Below are positions 1 through 12,765 of a stretch of DNA of 64,000 nt, piece by piece. The stretch's first letter is position 1; every line of letters begins with the position of its first letter. Below the pieces are notes generated by a model. That model was not told the origin of the DNA. It searched no databases and worked only from the letters and a program-made list of their open reading frames with translations. This DNA is from Anseranas semipalmata (lineage: Eukaryota; Chordata; Aves; Anseriformes; Anseranatidae): positions 49,991-113,990 of the forward strand of contig VXAA01005603.1 of the NCBI GenBank assembly GCA_013399115.1, given 5' to 3'. The position numbers and the translations under genes are program-made.

Positions 1-1493
1 TTTTTAATTTGAGAGCACAGCTTCACTTTTCCTTGTTTTTCCTCTGTGCTTTGATTAATGAAAGGGATCCGAATGGTTCCTATTGTTTACATCTCTGTGG
101 ACTGAGATTATTTAATTGTCCTACTTTTCTGTTTTATTCATTTTATTAATAAGGAAAATAAAGTAAAAAATAAAAAATAAAAAGATGCAAGTTAGAGACT
201 GCTTATAATATTAGTTTAATAATGCCCGTTCTTTGTATGGCAGATCTTTTATGCACATAAAGAAAAATGATGCAAGCTGACTGGGGTGGGGACCCCAGAT
301 GTGCTGCGGACAGAGATGCAGGGTTGCCAGCATCCCAAGCCAAAGCCCTTTTGTTCCTAACCGATGTCTCCAGCAAACCCAAACAGCTAAGTTTTTGTGA
401 AATACGACCACATTGCACAGAGAATTTTGACAATTTATGGATTTAATGTATCTTCAAAAACAAAAATTATTTTTGGTGACTTTAGTGGTGCTGGCCTTTA
501 TAATTTGAACAAACTGATGGTGCCCCACTTGCTGGTTTGCAGGGGGCAGTTCCGTAGCTGTGCTAATTTAAGGCTAGCTGTGATTAACTTGTGCTGCAAA
601 AAAACTGCAGTAGTCCCCAGTTTTGCCTCTTTCTGCTTCTCATTTGAAGAAGACTTTTTTTTGTGTGTATGTTGCGGTTGGGATCTTCCTGTTTCCATTC
701 CCTTCACTTTCCATTCCAAAATAATGAAGATGGTGGTGAAGGAAGCAAACTTTCTTCTCCAAAAGACAGCTTGGTGGAAATGAGCCAAGGATCAAGTTAA
801 GGCACCCCTTTGGAAAATCACTGCGAACTTCTTAGAGTACTGTTTCCAGTATACGGACATCTGATCCAGCTTATAAATATATAGCAAAGAAGAAAAAATG
901 CATGTATGCAAACAGATTTTTTTTTTCTGTTAGAAAAATAAACCATTTCTTGATTTTTCTTTTTTAGATTGTTGAGTGATACTCTTATCTCTCTTTTATG
1001 TGGGGAAACTGCCACAGTTAGAAAAAAATCATGACCATTAGAAATTGTCTCATTCTTCTGAGTTCCTGAGTGAGAGAAGGTTTTGAAGATTCACCCCTTG
1101 GTGCAAGGGAAATAGAAGGCCTGTGCTAAGGAGGGCAGTGCTGCAAATCTTTCACCTGGCTGCAATGGCACTCATGGGCAATGCATGCAGCTGTGTTGAG
1201 CAGGCCGAGATTTTGCATGTCCTTTTAATTGGGGATTCTTTTGTAATGTACAAAAATTCCTACAATGGGTAGGAAATCTGAGGACTGCTATCCAGGGGCA
1301 GTAGGCTACTTGAGAGCTTTAGTTTGTGACTGAATCTCCAATCCAAAGGGAAGTGAATATTTTTTGTGTGAAAAACATGAGTGAAAATGTATATTTTTGA
1401 CCCCAAAATCTACATTGAGGGACATTTGCTTCCATAAATAAATCTTTCCCCTTGCTTGGGGAAAAACCCACCCCCAGGCTGACCACCACTACC

Positions 1494-1514
1494 CAAAACA
1501 AAACAAAACAAACG
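1494..1514. repeat. (AAAAC)n microsatellite
   Basis: About four tandem AAAAC units, slightly imperfect at the 3' end. This is a short simple repeat with no larger element recognised around it. Confidence 0.8.
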
Positions 1515-1922
1515 AAACCCTACCACCTTACTTGCATACGTATAAGTAGAAAGCTGAAACAGCTAGACGTATTTAGGACATCTGACTTTGCCAGAAATGG
1601 TGTCATTAACTGTGATTTTCAGACAGCTGCGAGGGGAAATTTAAATCTGTTTTAAAAGCAGTGTATAAGATCAAGATTTGATATAGTTTGACTGCCTGAT
1701 CTTTAGAAGAGATTGGTTGACTCTCCAAGAGCTGAGGAAGAGGAGGAGACAGAACGTCGTGGAAGACTTCAAGCTGAGGAGTGTATCCTAAGTCTTGCTC
1801 TGGCAGTACCCAACCTTTGGAAGTTCTAAATATAGAGATGGCGACTTCCTAATTGAAGATGTTTTGCACCCTACTATGGAAAGAAAGACAAGAGAAAGGA
1901 AGATGGATAGAGCACAAAACTT

Positions 1923-1950
1923 AAAAAGAAAAAAAAAAAAGACAAAAAAA
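1923..1950. repeat. A-rich low-complexity tract
   Basis: Nearly pure A with two short G-containing interruptions. It could be the tail of an old retroposed sequence, but nothing upstream is recognisable as one. Confidence 0.75.
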
Positions 1951-2582
1951 TACAGAAATATAAAACTCTCTAGGTTTAAAGATCATTAGGTCTGATATAG
2001 TTTAAAAAATAAAAAAAAATACCTAAAGCTAGGTATTGGTGTGTTTCACACTGCAGAAAGCACTTATAAGCCTTGTGATTTGAAAAATAATCAAAAAACA
2101 AAACAAAACAGCACTCTCCAAATGAAAAATGATAGTTTAAAAATATTCAATATTATGAAGGGAATTAAAGCAGTTTGTGTGTAACAAATCAACGAAAGGA
2201 CAGAGAAGGAAGAAGAATACAAATCTATGATCTGAAGCTTGTGATTGTAGACAGTAACAAAATAAAAAGCAAAGGGAACCCAAGGAGAAAATTGCAACTT
2301 TGCAATTAACAAAGTGGAAAATGAAGAATGTATCTCTTTTGTATTTTGTTCAAGGAAAAAAAAAAAACACCAAAAAAAGCCTATATTCTGGTGATATGAG
2401 ATGATAATGTGATTATGAAACACTTTCCAGTACTAGCTCAGGTGGCTGTGAAACAGCAGAGTATTTAGACATACTAGGTAAATTAGTTAAAACCTGTCCA
2501 ATGGGTTATCTGCAGAGCTCTCTGCACTGAAAATGTTGACTATTATTTTCTTCCCTGAATAACTTGTTGCATGTAGAAAATT

Positions 2583-4215
2583 TAGATTTACTTGGAAGAA
2601 GTTCTGGACTTAACAGCCTGACACCAATCTTGGATAAAATCTTGAAAAGACTGACCTAGGACTTGATTAACCAAGAATTAAAAGAAGTCAATATAATTAA
2701 TGCTAGCCAACATAACCTATTTGACAAGATCAGCTCTGATTTTATCTGGGGGAGCAATTAGTATTTTTCATGCCATATACTAAGATACAATACGTTCCAG
2801 AAACAGAGCTCAGATAAAGTTTAAATGACTGAGTGCGGAGATTGCTGTGCAGCTCCTTCCTCTCCTCATCAGTACTGAGCGAGCATGGTACAGTATTCCT
2901 TTATATAGTCTTTAAAATAGTTTTGTTTTGCTTTAGTCCAGAACTACTGGGAAACAAAACAGAGATAGTGCTGGGAGCAAAGAGCAGGAGTCAGGCTTTT
3001 CTTCGCCTTAGAAGAGCTCCCTAACTCTAGTCTTGAGAAACCACGTTGGCTGTCACATTTTGCCCGTGTTTCTTCCAGTCATTCTGCACACTGAAATGCG
3101 TATAAAAGGAGAGCAGATGATGAGGATTTGGATACTGAAGAGACTTAAGATATAATTAGATCCATGACTGCCATTTATTCTGGATAAGTTTGTAGATGGT
3201 CTGTGGTCCATATGGTCTGACTTGGTGTTGCAGAGAGCTGTAAGAACGAGGCAAAAATCAAAATGCTATATACCCACTGTATTAATTATGGCTAATAAGT
3301 TGTAAATGGGGTATCATTGAGTAATTATTTCAGCAGAAAACCAAGTGACTTATTTGGTCATATGCCCTTTGATATTTATGGTATGAAATAGAACCTGATA
3401 TGTGAAAAAAGTTTGCAAATGATAGAAAGTTTGTGAAATGGTGAACAGTGAAGAGAGCAAGCAGCTGCTTCAGAGCCACATGGGCTGCTTGGCAGGTGAT
3501 AGCAAGATGACAAAATGCGTTTGAACACAGTCAAATGTGGAGTGCTACATCCAGAAACAAACGTAGCTGTTGGAAGGGTGATGGTGAATAAGCAGCTGAA
3601 TCCAAGAGTTCCCAATATAATCGTGGCAAAAAGGCCCAATACAAATGTGGCTGTGTAAACAAAAAACAGAGCAGAGCAAAGATGTATAGCAGTAGTCAGG
3701 ATGTTATATGATTTCTGTAGTAAGCTAATTATTTATTTTGTTGCTGGCACCCATAAGCAGGGTTAACTTACAAGTGCTCCAAGTCTGATCTTTTGATTAG
3801 AGAATCAGAAAACAGCTGAAGAGCCTGGGTCTTGGGTCCCTTCGGAAAGACAAGGCTGAGGCTCCGAGAGATGACCTTTGCCTGCCTCTGTGCTCCTACA
3901 CAAAGAGCTGTTCTGTGATAGCGAGTCCATAAGTTAAGCAAACAAATCTCTAACCAGATCCAGGGGCAAGAAGACTAGATAAATTTATTTCAAAACTAAA
4001 GGTGCAAGTTTTTTCAGTAAGGATAACAACAGCAGAGCATTGCGTTGTCATATATAGGGTGAATTTCACGGTAAGTTTTAATCAAGATCAGATGTCTGTC
4101 CCTACAAAAAAAACATTATTTCAAGTATTAATTCAAAAATTAATTTAGCTTTGTGGCCTGTAATATACAAAAGGTAAGGTTACGTGATCACAATGGTTCT
4201 TGTAGTTTACTAATC
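2583..4215 (+). mobile_element. Ancient CR1 LINE fragment (reverse transcriptase to 3' end), degraded
   Basis: Several blocks, in the correct order and on one strand, resemble the conserved 3' half of sauropsid CR1 elements. Block 2606-2784 resembles the start of the reverse transcriptase core (the part encoding a motif like SLTS-PGKI, then NIINANQHGF), for example around 'aatataattaatgctagcc'. Block 3217-3365 resembles the part after the catalytic region and includes 'aaatggggtatcattgag'. Block 3405-3660 resembles the KFADD-like stretch followed by a 'TAKCxVLHLG'-like stretch ('aatgcgtttgaacacagtca', then 'gtggcaaaaaggcccaat'). Block 3945-4215 resembles the C-terminal region and 3' UTR, ending in 'tgatcacaatggttct', which matches the tail of older CR1 subfamilies. 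Frameshifts and stops are everywhere, so it cannot be translated. The 5' part is missing, as is usual for CR1. Divergence is high, so the insertion is old, clearly older than the copy near 54.3 kb. The block order is what makes me confident; exact boundaries are approximate. Confidence 0.85.
2785..3216. other. Unrelated ~430-bp segment inside the old CR1
   Basis: The CR1 match stops at about 2784 and resumes at about 3217 ('ctgacttggtg'). The consensus needs only some 15-20 bases to join these points, so about 400 bp is extra. The extra piece has no recognised element. The hexamer CCATAT occurs at 2773-2778 and again at 3208-3213, which could be a target-site duplication. However, the left CR1 match seems to run a few bases beyond the first copy, so this is uncertain. 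Alternatives are a nested transposon, or local duplication or rearrangement. Confidence 0.5.
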
Positions 4216-5953
4216 TGTGCTCCCTAATGTGATCAGGTGTTTACTGTATGTGTTGATAGTCTCGTTAAGGGAACACAAAAGGGAAGGTGGAAAAATTCAT
4301 CGTATGAAATCCACAGTTCCCCAGCATGATAAACATCTGGCTCTTCATAGGAGACTTGAATTAATTTATTATTTTTAGTTCACAGGCGTCTTGAAGTGGG
4401 GCAGTGTAATTTACACATTACATTTGTATTCAAACTTGTGCTAGCAACCCATAAATGAACAGTTCAGCAACAAATATGATGCCAAAGAACCATACTTAGA
4501 GTTGCCTTTGCAGAGTATTTTTAGTCCATTTCACATTTAGTTGAGAAGTTTTTCATCAAACGTTAATTTTTCTAAAATGGATGCTTTATTCTTTCACATT
4601 TCATTTACTTCAATTACAAAACATTTTCTCTTTTTAAAAACAATCTGATTTATTCATGTTGAAATAAAATTTTGGCTATAGTCATATATATATATAAATA
4701 CATAGAAATCTCTTTTTATATAAAATAACTGTAGAAACGCATCTATTTATATAGTGTAAATAAAACTCAATACATGAACATTTGTAGCCTGTAAAGCTGA
4801 CAGTCCACATAAAAGGGGCAGAGAGTTGGAGAAATTAATATTTTAAAACAGACTGTTAATATAATATCTATAACTGACATTGACAGAACTCAATATGAAT
4901 AAGAAATCTGATTTTCACTTGCATACATCTTTGCCAGTTTTTCATGGTAGGTGTCTATGTAGATTAATAAATATTTATTCTGTGTTTTTCAACAAAAAAT
5001 TTCAAGCTGTTTTTGTGGGTAAGAGTGCTTAAAACTTTATTGTGTCCTTTCTTAACTGTTCTGTAGAATGTGTACTTTGGAGGGAGGATTTCGATTTTTT
5101 TGGAGAAAAAGATATATTTTGTAATGCATTTTCTTCTGTCCCAAAGAAAAAAAACATCAAACCTTTGGGCAGGATGTAAACTTTAAAATACTTGGATTTC
5201 AGTAGATGAAACTTCAGAAGATGTTGTCCTCATTGTGTACACTTGCGCTTTGCTCGGCATCTTTTGCAAAACAAACGCATTATCTGTATAGACTCGCTCA
5301 GCCCTGTTTTCTTGACTTTTCTTATCCCGATGGGGACGTGGTGCTTGGCTGGGGGTCTGGTGGACAGTGTGGGGCTGAGCAGGGCAGGACGGGCGCTAGG
5401 TCGAGCAGCTGGAGAGGCGCTGTGTCTGACAGACCATGCGGTAGGCCCTGCTTGCTGTGCTGAAGAGGAGACAGGAGGGCATGGTTTCAGAAGGTTGTCT
5501 ATTTAGAAATGAAAATAAAGAGTAGAGACTCTCCATTTTTCTGCTCTTCACAATATTTGTGAAAGTAGCCTAAATTAGATGACTTGCTTGCTGGCTTGCT
5601 TGCTGTTGCTGGTCTCGTGAGCTCAAGGTGCTGGAGGCTGCGTAGTTCGGCTCCATGCCTGTGTGTACATCAGACGACAGACCTTGGCTGTGTCCCTGCA
5701 TACAATTTAACTCCAGTTTTATTTAGCACATATGGTGGACCTGTTCTTCACAGGAGTGCTGTTGGATTGCTGTCTCTCTGGTAAGAGAAAATGGACGGTG
5801 AGAGTAGAAGAGCTGCCCCTTGCCAGAGGCCCCTGGAAAGAGCTGAGTTCTGTGCTGGGCTCTGCCGCCCCGTTGCTGCGTGATACTCGTGTGTCACTTA
5901 GCTTTTTAGGAGGTCGTCACGAAATATGTGCCTTGCTTGCCTCTCTCAGCTCT
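4216..5953. other. Non-coding, AT-rich then moderately GC-rich
   Basis: No gene is supported. 4216-5200 is AT-rich with an (AT)n run at 4685-4696. From about 5330 to 5950 GC content rises. Overlapping open frames of 85, 87 and 108 codons occur there, but none shows a domain, signal peptide or plausible exon structure, and they overlap each other in different frames. Confidence 0.65.
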
Positions 5954-6041
5954 GGGCTGATTTGCAAAAATGCTGAGCACTCAGTCTTCTCAAGGAGAAG
6001 CTGTACTTTGACTCAGGAGATGATGTGCTTTGAATATTTAA
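5954..6041. repeat. Possible ancient amniote interspersed repeat (copy 1)
   Basis: The segment begins with 'ctgatttgcaaaaatgctga' followed by 'gcactcag', has a short internal inverted repeat (cttctc / gagaag) near its middle, and ends in degraded sequence that partly mirrors the start. From memory this is the look of a palindromic, non-autonomous repeat common in turtle, crocodilian and bird genomes. I cannot name the family. A related start, 'gtgctgagcact', recurs at about 20695-20706. Confidence 0.35.
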
Positions 6042-9000
6042 ATACATATATTTCCTAAGTACTCTGGAAAATAAGGGCCTAAGTTTCCATAATAACCACC
6101 TATATTTATATACTGCCTGTTGCTCATGCTAGAAGCAGGCATAATGCTGACCCTACACGCTAACGATGCTGTAAGTGAATCACATCAACTTACTGACGAA
6201 CTTTGTAGAATATTCTCTCAGGAAAATAATTCTTGCCACTGAACAGCTCTGAAACCTGCAAGAAATGATGCCTGGAGTCGTGCAGTAGGCAGTGGAAGTA
6301 AGACAAAATAGTGAATATAGTGAATATTGTAGTGAAGTACAGAGGGCAGCGCAGTTGGAAAATGGCATGTATGTGGTTAAATGTTGTGTTATAATTCATC
6401 TATGTGAGGAGATTGATTTGCTCGGGCAAGCTAAGTTAGGCGCTAACTCAAGAGATTGATTTTCTATTCCCGTGCTCTATTTGTTTGTGGTTTTTTTGGG
6501 GGGGGATGCATCAACATGGAAGCTAAGTGAATGAGATAAACCTTGTTTTCACATGAAATGAGTTTTTGTTGGTACTAAGGGATTTTTTCATGCTTTTTTT
6601 TCGTGCTTTTTCCTTTTGTGGTTTTATAGCTTAACTCTGTTGAATACTGAAAAGATTTATATGGATAGGAAGGAAGCAGTGTCTCTTCAAGATACAAAGG
6701 TACTAGCAGAAAGAAATAGCCCTGGGATCATTTACTTCCACTTGCTTTCTGCAGATGGTTTTAATGGCTTTAGTCTCCTGCAGATACTTAGTTGCACTCA
6801 CGCCAAATTAACTATTATCTTGTAACTGGTTATAAATACTAAGGAATAAAACAACTCTGAAGAATGCTAATTTATGGTTGGAGCTCCAAATCTTCTCTTG
6901 TAAATATTAAATATTTCGTTTCACTCCCCTGTTAGTATCAGTTCACTGCCTTAAGCATTTTGTTGGTTCTTTGGGGTAAGGGAACCCAAAACTCATTGCC
7001 TGAAACAAAGGGGTGTGGGACACAATTAGGACTCTTAGGGGTATTGCAAATACAAGTAAGTACAGATCTGGTTGGTACTCAAAAGTGTATGTAGTAGGGG
7101 ATTTTATTCTGTCTGTGTGGGTGATTGATGCACACATAGTGTGTGTGGTGCGAATGCTCATACCTTTTAAATCTTTTGTTTGTTTGTACTTTGAGAGAGA
7201 TCCTATAAGCTCTTAAATAAAATTGTTGTTTTGTAATTGAAATGATATTTAAGATATGTACAGAGTCATACAGTTTGGTTAAAGGCTGATGTACCTCTTC
7301 CTTCCCCCTCTAATAAACAACAAAAACTTTATCAGCTGCAGTACTTGTGCACAAACAGAAGTGAGTTATCAGATCATCTCAGCTCTATGGTGTGTATGTT
7401 ACAGAAAGGCAACGAGTTTGGGACAGGCACTGTAGGGTATTTTTGTGCTCCCCCATGTGAAGGAAAGCTCTGTAGTTCCAGAAATCAAGCCATACACATA
7501 GTAAATTAAAATTTATGGAATATCCAAACATTTAAATAAGTGAACCAGCAAGTATTAACCAGTGTAATTTCTGATAGTTTTTTTCTAGTGTTTGTCTTCT
7601 GTTAGTAGTATTTGTGCTGTTTTGTTTTGGGGGGTTTGGGATGTTATATATGTTTTTTTCAGTTGGGTTATTACTCAAAAGAAGGCTTAATATCTCTGTG
7701 TTTTCTAGTGTGAGAAACAGGGCAAGTGCATTCTCCTTGAAGCCAAAAAATCAGTTCCTTCTAATGGTATAAAAGTCTGAAGTTAGAAAGCTAGAAGGTG
7801 ATGAGGGAGTAAGCAGTAACAGTGACAGGCTCGGAAAGGGAATATGCATGCTGGCAGAAGTTCAGTTCTTTGAGTGGCTAACACTGTCATACATTGAGCT
7901 CAAGTAATGTCATTTTAATATTTAAATTTTGCTGTTCCATTGTCAAAACACTCTACTAAAAACACCGTTTTGGTATGGCAAAATAATTTTGCCCAGAAGA
8001 ACTTCAGTAAACAGACAATTAACAAGCAGTATTGGCAGAGCTGGGCAAATTTTTGCATATATTATTGATAGTGACAGCCCAAAAAAAGACCAAGGAAACA
8101 GATGGGGACAGTTGATTTGAGATTAATTGATATATGGATACACAAAAATATGCCTCTATCTTGAAAGCGTGTTTTTGAAGCAGTTACTTGTTTTGTAATT
8201 TTAGGTAGCATTAGGTGATTTGATTCTAAATATATTAACAGGTACTGCTGAAAAAATACAGTTGTTAGACTCCTGCCTGACAGAATGGCAGACAAACAGT
8301 ATCAGCATTCAGGAATGTGCCATTAGATACAAGTACACTCTTTCTTGGTCTCAGCCCTTTCTCTTGATAATGCGTTGTGCCTGGGCTCATGCATTCTCTG
8401 AGCATCCTGCTGAATCTTTCGAGATGATTTACATAGACCTAGATGTGTTTATTTCTATATTTTGAAAGAGAAATAGATAAAGGCTCACAAGAGCCTTTTT
8501 GGCACCAGTGCAGATGCTGCTTGCAGGGAAAGTAGTATTGAGAAAACTCAGGGTCAGCTCTCCAGACCTTATTTGTTGATGTTTCTGCCGTCAAGTGAAC
8601 TCTGTGCAGCCCTGCACTCTGGTTGTGAACTTGCTGCTGTTGCCTTTGCTACTTGAGCTTTCTCTTTCAGCCCTGAGTGGTTAGCACATATCTGAATAAG
8701 GACTCAAACCCAAGTTGCTGCTTTTCTAAGTGACAGATTTTGAGCAATTTTTTTTTTCCCCTCTTCTGAACTGTTTTAAAGACTGGTTTTAGAAACTGCA
8801 TGCTGCTGCATCTCGGTCAGAATACAGCCTTTTTTGGTCCAGGTCCACTGCCAACTTTAAACTTAAAATGAAAGTGGACATTTCTAGTCAGTTTAAATAT
8901 CTTGTGGTTTTTTTAATGTTATATTTAAACATATATGTAATGACTGTTTAGTTTTGCCTCCCCTTTTTTCCTATTCCAAGGAAGCTCATATGGTCAGGTA

Positions 9001-12000
9001 TTTAAAAATAACCCTCTGAGAAAAACTCCTCGAGTCCAATTTACTCACACAAAACCCCAGCTGAGATGGGACTGATGTTAAAACATGAAAAGCGTTTTGT
9101 TGCCACTTCCTCCTCTCCCGGATCTGGCCTGCGAAGCGGCGCTGGTGCCGTTTAGTGGTTCGCTGCCTTGCCGTCAGCCAACCTGGGGCTCCTTACCACA
9201 GCCTGCCTTTCCCAAGACGATCATGATGAGCATGATAAGTCGACCGTCTTTGCTTGCTTGTTTGTTTGTAACACCCTAAGCTTTCAAATAACTCCTCTTC
9301 TGCCTCCTGTCTGGGAAGTTGCTCTGCAGCAGCCTTTCCTCTGTGTGGTAACAGCCCAAAGTGCAGACAAGGGGACAGAGCCTTCCCCTCCGGACTCCTG
9401 CCTGTTCCTTCTTTACAGAAATGAACACAGTCTTCTCAGGATTTTAACACATACAGGCTGTATTTCTTGTACGTTCGGTATTTAGAATGCTTAGGTTAGC
9501 ACTTTAATTATGATTTTAGGATCATTTGTCTTCTTCAGGGCAGTGGCTTGCATTAGGGTTGTTACTCATTGATATAGAGCTGTAGTGAGTGAAAGCCTCC
9601 TAGGACAGTGCTTGGGCAGGATTCATTCTTGGGTTTAGTTACTGTGATAGTCTTGTATTTGCATACAGATTTCCTTTGTTTTATCCATGAATCTGCTCTG
9701 ACTAATCCTTTGGCCTGTATTTCATTAAAAGTGTTGACTACAGAATGACGGTTTTGGTAACAGATGAAACAAAACTTTTCCTTTTTTTTCCTTTGCATGT
9801 ACAGAATAAGTACAGGATGACTCTTTTTATTTGATAATTGAGAATGTGCCTGACTTTGTTAGGAAAGCCATAGTCTAAGAATACAATTTGCTAGTCTTTT
9901 TATAAATTAATGCCAGTATGGTGTATCAGTTCTCACTCCCACTTATCCTCTTATCCCACCCCCTTCCCTTCCCCCTGCTCCCTTCCTATTTTTAGAGGCA
10001 ACACAAAGCTGTTTTGCTTCAAGCGAGGGACAAAGATTAGGAGAGTTTTAATGTTTTGCAGCAGATTTCTGAAAACTACCTGAGCCACAGATGTATATTC
10101 CTCTCCCCAAATGACAATAAATTGCTTCTGTGTTGTATTCAGGAATGCTTTTTTTGTTTACTTTAAATATTTTTTACTCCTTACCTCAAAGCTCTGAGCA
10201 AATTGTGGCTGAAGGTTGAATTCTGGCGAATCTGTGTGTGAGGAGTACAGATTCTCTCCTCCTCCATATGAGCACTGGTGTTGTGTAACGTTTCCTGTGC
10301 TCTTGTGCAAATAAAACTCAGTTCAGAGTCTCCGTGTTCCTGTGATCTGCAAACTGCATGGCAAGGAGAGGAGCCTTAAGGAGGCCTGTTAATGTGGTGG
10401 TGATAAAAATCACACGTATTTTCAGGAGCCCTAAAGACCCTGGCAGGTTTTATTAAACTTTAAAGAAAGCACGTGTGTTTGTATGTGTATCTGTATTGAT
10501 AAGTCTATATAACTCACACAAAAGGGTGATGGTAAGAATGCTCGGGCTCACTTTTGTGTCAGATGCACGCTTGCAGCACTGCAGCCCCCGGTACTGAATG
10601 AGAACACTGGGCTTTAGCTTACACGAAGCGTGCTGAATGCTTGACAATTGCTTGTTTTAAGGGTAAAATAGTTGTTTACAATATTTAATAATGTGGGAAA
10701 CATTTGTGACTTAGTTTGCCGTTCTTTTATCTTAAAGAATGAATAGAATTCATTGCTAAACAAAAACTAGGACAATCCAAGCAATTTTTTTATCAGTATG
10801 GACAGATACAGAGAAATCTTAGTATAGAAAGATTTTTTTTTTTTAACAATTAGTCCATTCAGTTTTAAAGTCTGAGATTAAAAAGTATTGTGGGTGCTCT
10901 TATTCATAAACTTCTGCTGTAGAAAGGGTACATTAATATACTGTGATGTTGGGGGTATTTACTGGAAATTGAAGTTTAATATTTTCCCTTGGATTTAATA
11001 TGTTGTGTATCTGATTCAATGTGATAAGTACCTTTTTAACAGCATATTTTAATCAGTTCATCAAAGCCATCTAGGAATCTATCCTCGTTCTGGTTAAAAG
11101 CAAGTCACTCAGTCCACCCTGGTAGTTTTTCTCCTTCCTGAAAGCCCCATCCTTCTAAAAAAAAAAAAAAAAATCTTTCTATCTGAGGTTGCCATCAGTG
11201 CTTGTTCAGCTTAAGGCCTTGCCCTGTCTGTCCCCATGACAATTTCTGCATGCCCTGCAATCACGAGTGAGGTGGTAAAACCGGCACGTTGAGTATCATA
11301 GCTGCATACGGTGTGGCTTGGAGCAGTCAGTGTTATTAAAATCTAAATAGTTATCCAGGATGCTCATTTGCCATTGTAAGAGATCTCATTTCATGGCTTT
11401 ATGCAAAGCTCATCTAGCAAAACATGAATGAGATCTTAGGTTTTTAATGTAATTTGGCACTCCCATTAGGGTTGTTTTTGTTTTTTTTTTTTTCTTTCGT
11501 GTTGAATTGTCAGTTCAGTTTTTTGCTCCCTTTTATAAAGAGTTGCAGTAACACTCATTGGAAGACACCAAAGGTTCATCTTCTGTTGAGTTGATACTGA
11601 TAACAGGTTGTAAAAACTGTGGAATCTATCTATGCATGGCTGAATGGATTTGGGCTTTTACAAAGCAGGTTTGACACCCGGCCAGTTTTGGTCTCTGTAG
11701 ACCTAATAAATGAAAGAGATTTTTCCACCGCCCTCTCACAGAAAACAAAAACGTAGCTTACTGAATTGGCTGTTCACTGCCAGTTGAGGAAAAAAATTGT
11801 CATTTTCTTGCCCCATCTAATGAAAGCAGTACTAATTAGTAGAATGCACTAAAACAATTCCATATGCTTTTCATCTTGTATTTGAAAGCTCTTTTATTAT
11901 TTTTTTTTTTAATGTATGGTTGTGATAAGAACTTTTGAAAACTAAGTTTTGTTAAACTTCAGCAAATTGCATATGAGATTCAGCTCTTAAGCATACAGGG

Positions 12001-12599
12001 ATTGTGACAAGAGTCACAACCTAAAGAGTCCCTTTCTAAATTAAGCCGCTGGTTTGCAAACACTTTCTGACATCTTCTTCTATGAAAGCAAAGTAGTCCT
12101 TTTCTTTTTAAATTCAAAATAAACCTATAATTGGTTTATAGGGCATTGCTCTCAAGTTGATGGCATTTCTGTCCGTCTGTACTGCAGAAGGAAGAAATGG
12201 GGGAAAGAGGGAGCCCCATGCATCTGGTTAGCAGGCCCAGCTCCATAATTGTCTGCAGATCAAAGAGCCATTTGATGGTAGCCGTTAACACCTTCCAGCA
12301 GAATATCCCCATCTCAGTCTCTGCCCATCCTCCTAGTGCAGCTCAGAGTTGGCAGTCTGAAAGACCTACCTCCTGAATGTGATGGGAATGGCGTTTTGAG
12401 GTGCATGGGAAGTGGGGTGAAAGGCGAGGTAGAAGGAATGTGACACGGGAATCCCTGCTGTTACCAAATGATGATGTACAAAACCTTTTTTTGGGTGGAA
12501 TGGGAGACTGACAGTATTGCTGACATGCAAGAGGAGAAAAATAGAGGGTTAGGCATGCCAGCTGGGCAGTTATTTTAAAAAACATACATATGATATGCA
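6042..12599. other. Long non-coding stretch
   Basis: No gene or recognisable interspersed repeat was seen. Low-complexity runs: T7G8 at 6491-6505, A17 at 11157-11173, and a T-rich run near 11474-11493. The open frames are short and contradictory between strands; none resembles a known family. Confidence 0.65.
11157..11173. repeat. A17 homopolymer
   Basis: Uninterrupted run of 17 A. No retroposon is recognised immediately upstream. Confidence 0.9.
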
Positions 12600-12765
12600 T
12601 CCAAAGATGCTTGGTGTGCATGCCAAGATGCCCTGCGCATGTGCAGTGGTACCGGCCACGCCAAAGGGACAGCCCAGATGTGGTGCAAGAGCCAGGAGCA
12701 CGCACGGCCATGGCCAGGCGTGTGCACAGGCATTTCGACACATCCCGCGGTGGAGTGGCTACTCA
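12600..12765. other. Small CpG-retaining patch
   Basis: Within AT-rich surroundings this stretch has roughly ten CpG dinucleotides and is also dense in CATG/GCATG steps. Overlapping open frames of 132, 75, 71 and 65 codons cross it on both strands, simply because stops are rare in GC-rich DNA. It could be a weak regulatory island or a recently lost repeat. No promoter element is identifiable. Confidence 0.35.

Larger units (their letters stand above)
1..2582. other. AT-rich non-coding stretch
   Basis: No gene is visible. The longest open frame here (397-783, 128 codons, plus strand) shows no domain, and an overlapping minus-strand frame is open as well, as expected by chance. Simple tracts are the only structure I can name: an A-rich run at 149-184, four AAAAC units at 1494-1514, A-rich runs at 1923-1950 and 2356-2378. 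Confidence 0.7.

Noticed and set aside
1239..1255. Seven-base stem 'ttttgta' / 'tacaaaa' with 3-base loop
   Set aside because: Short AT stems like this are expected by chance many times in this composition.
4685..4696. (AT)n run as a regulatory TATA element
   Set aside because: It is a simple dinucleotide run in AT-rich DNA with no promoter context.
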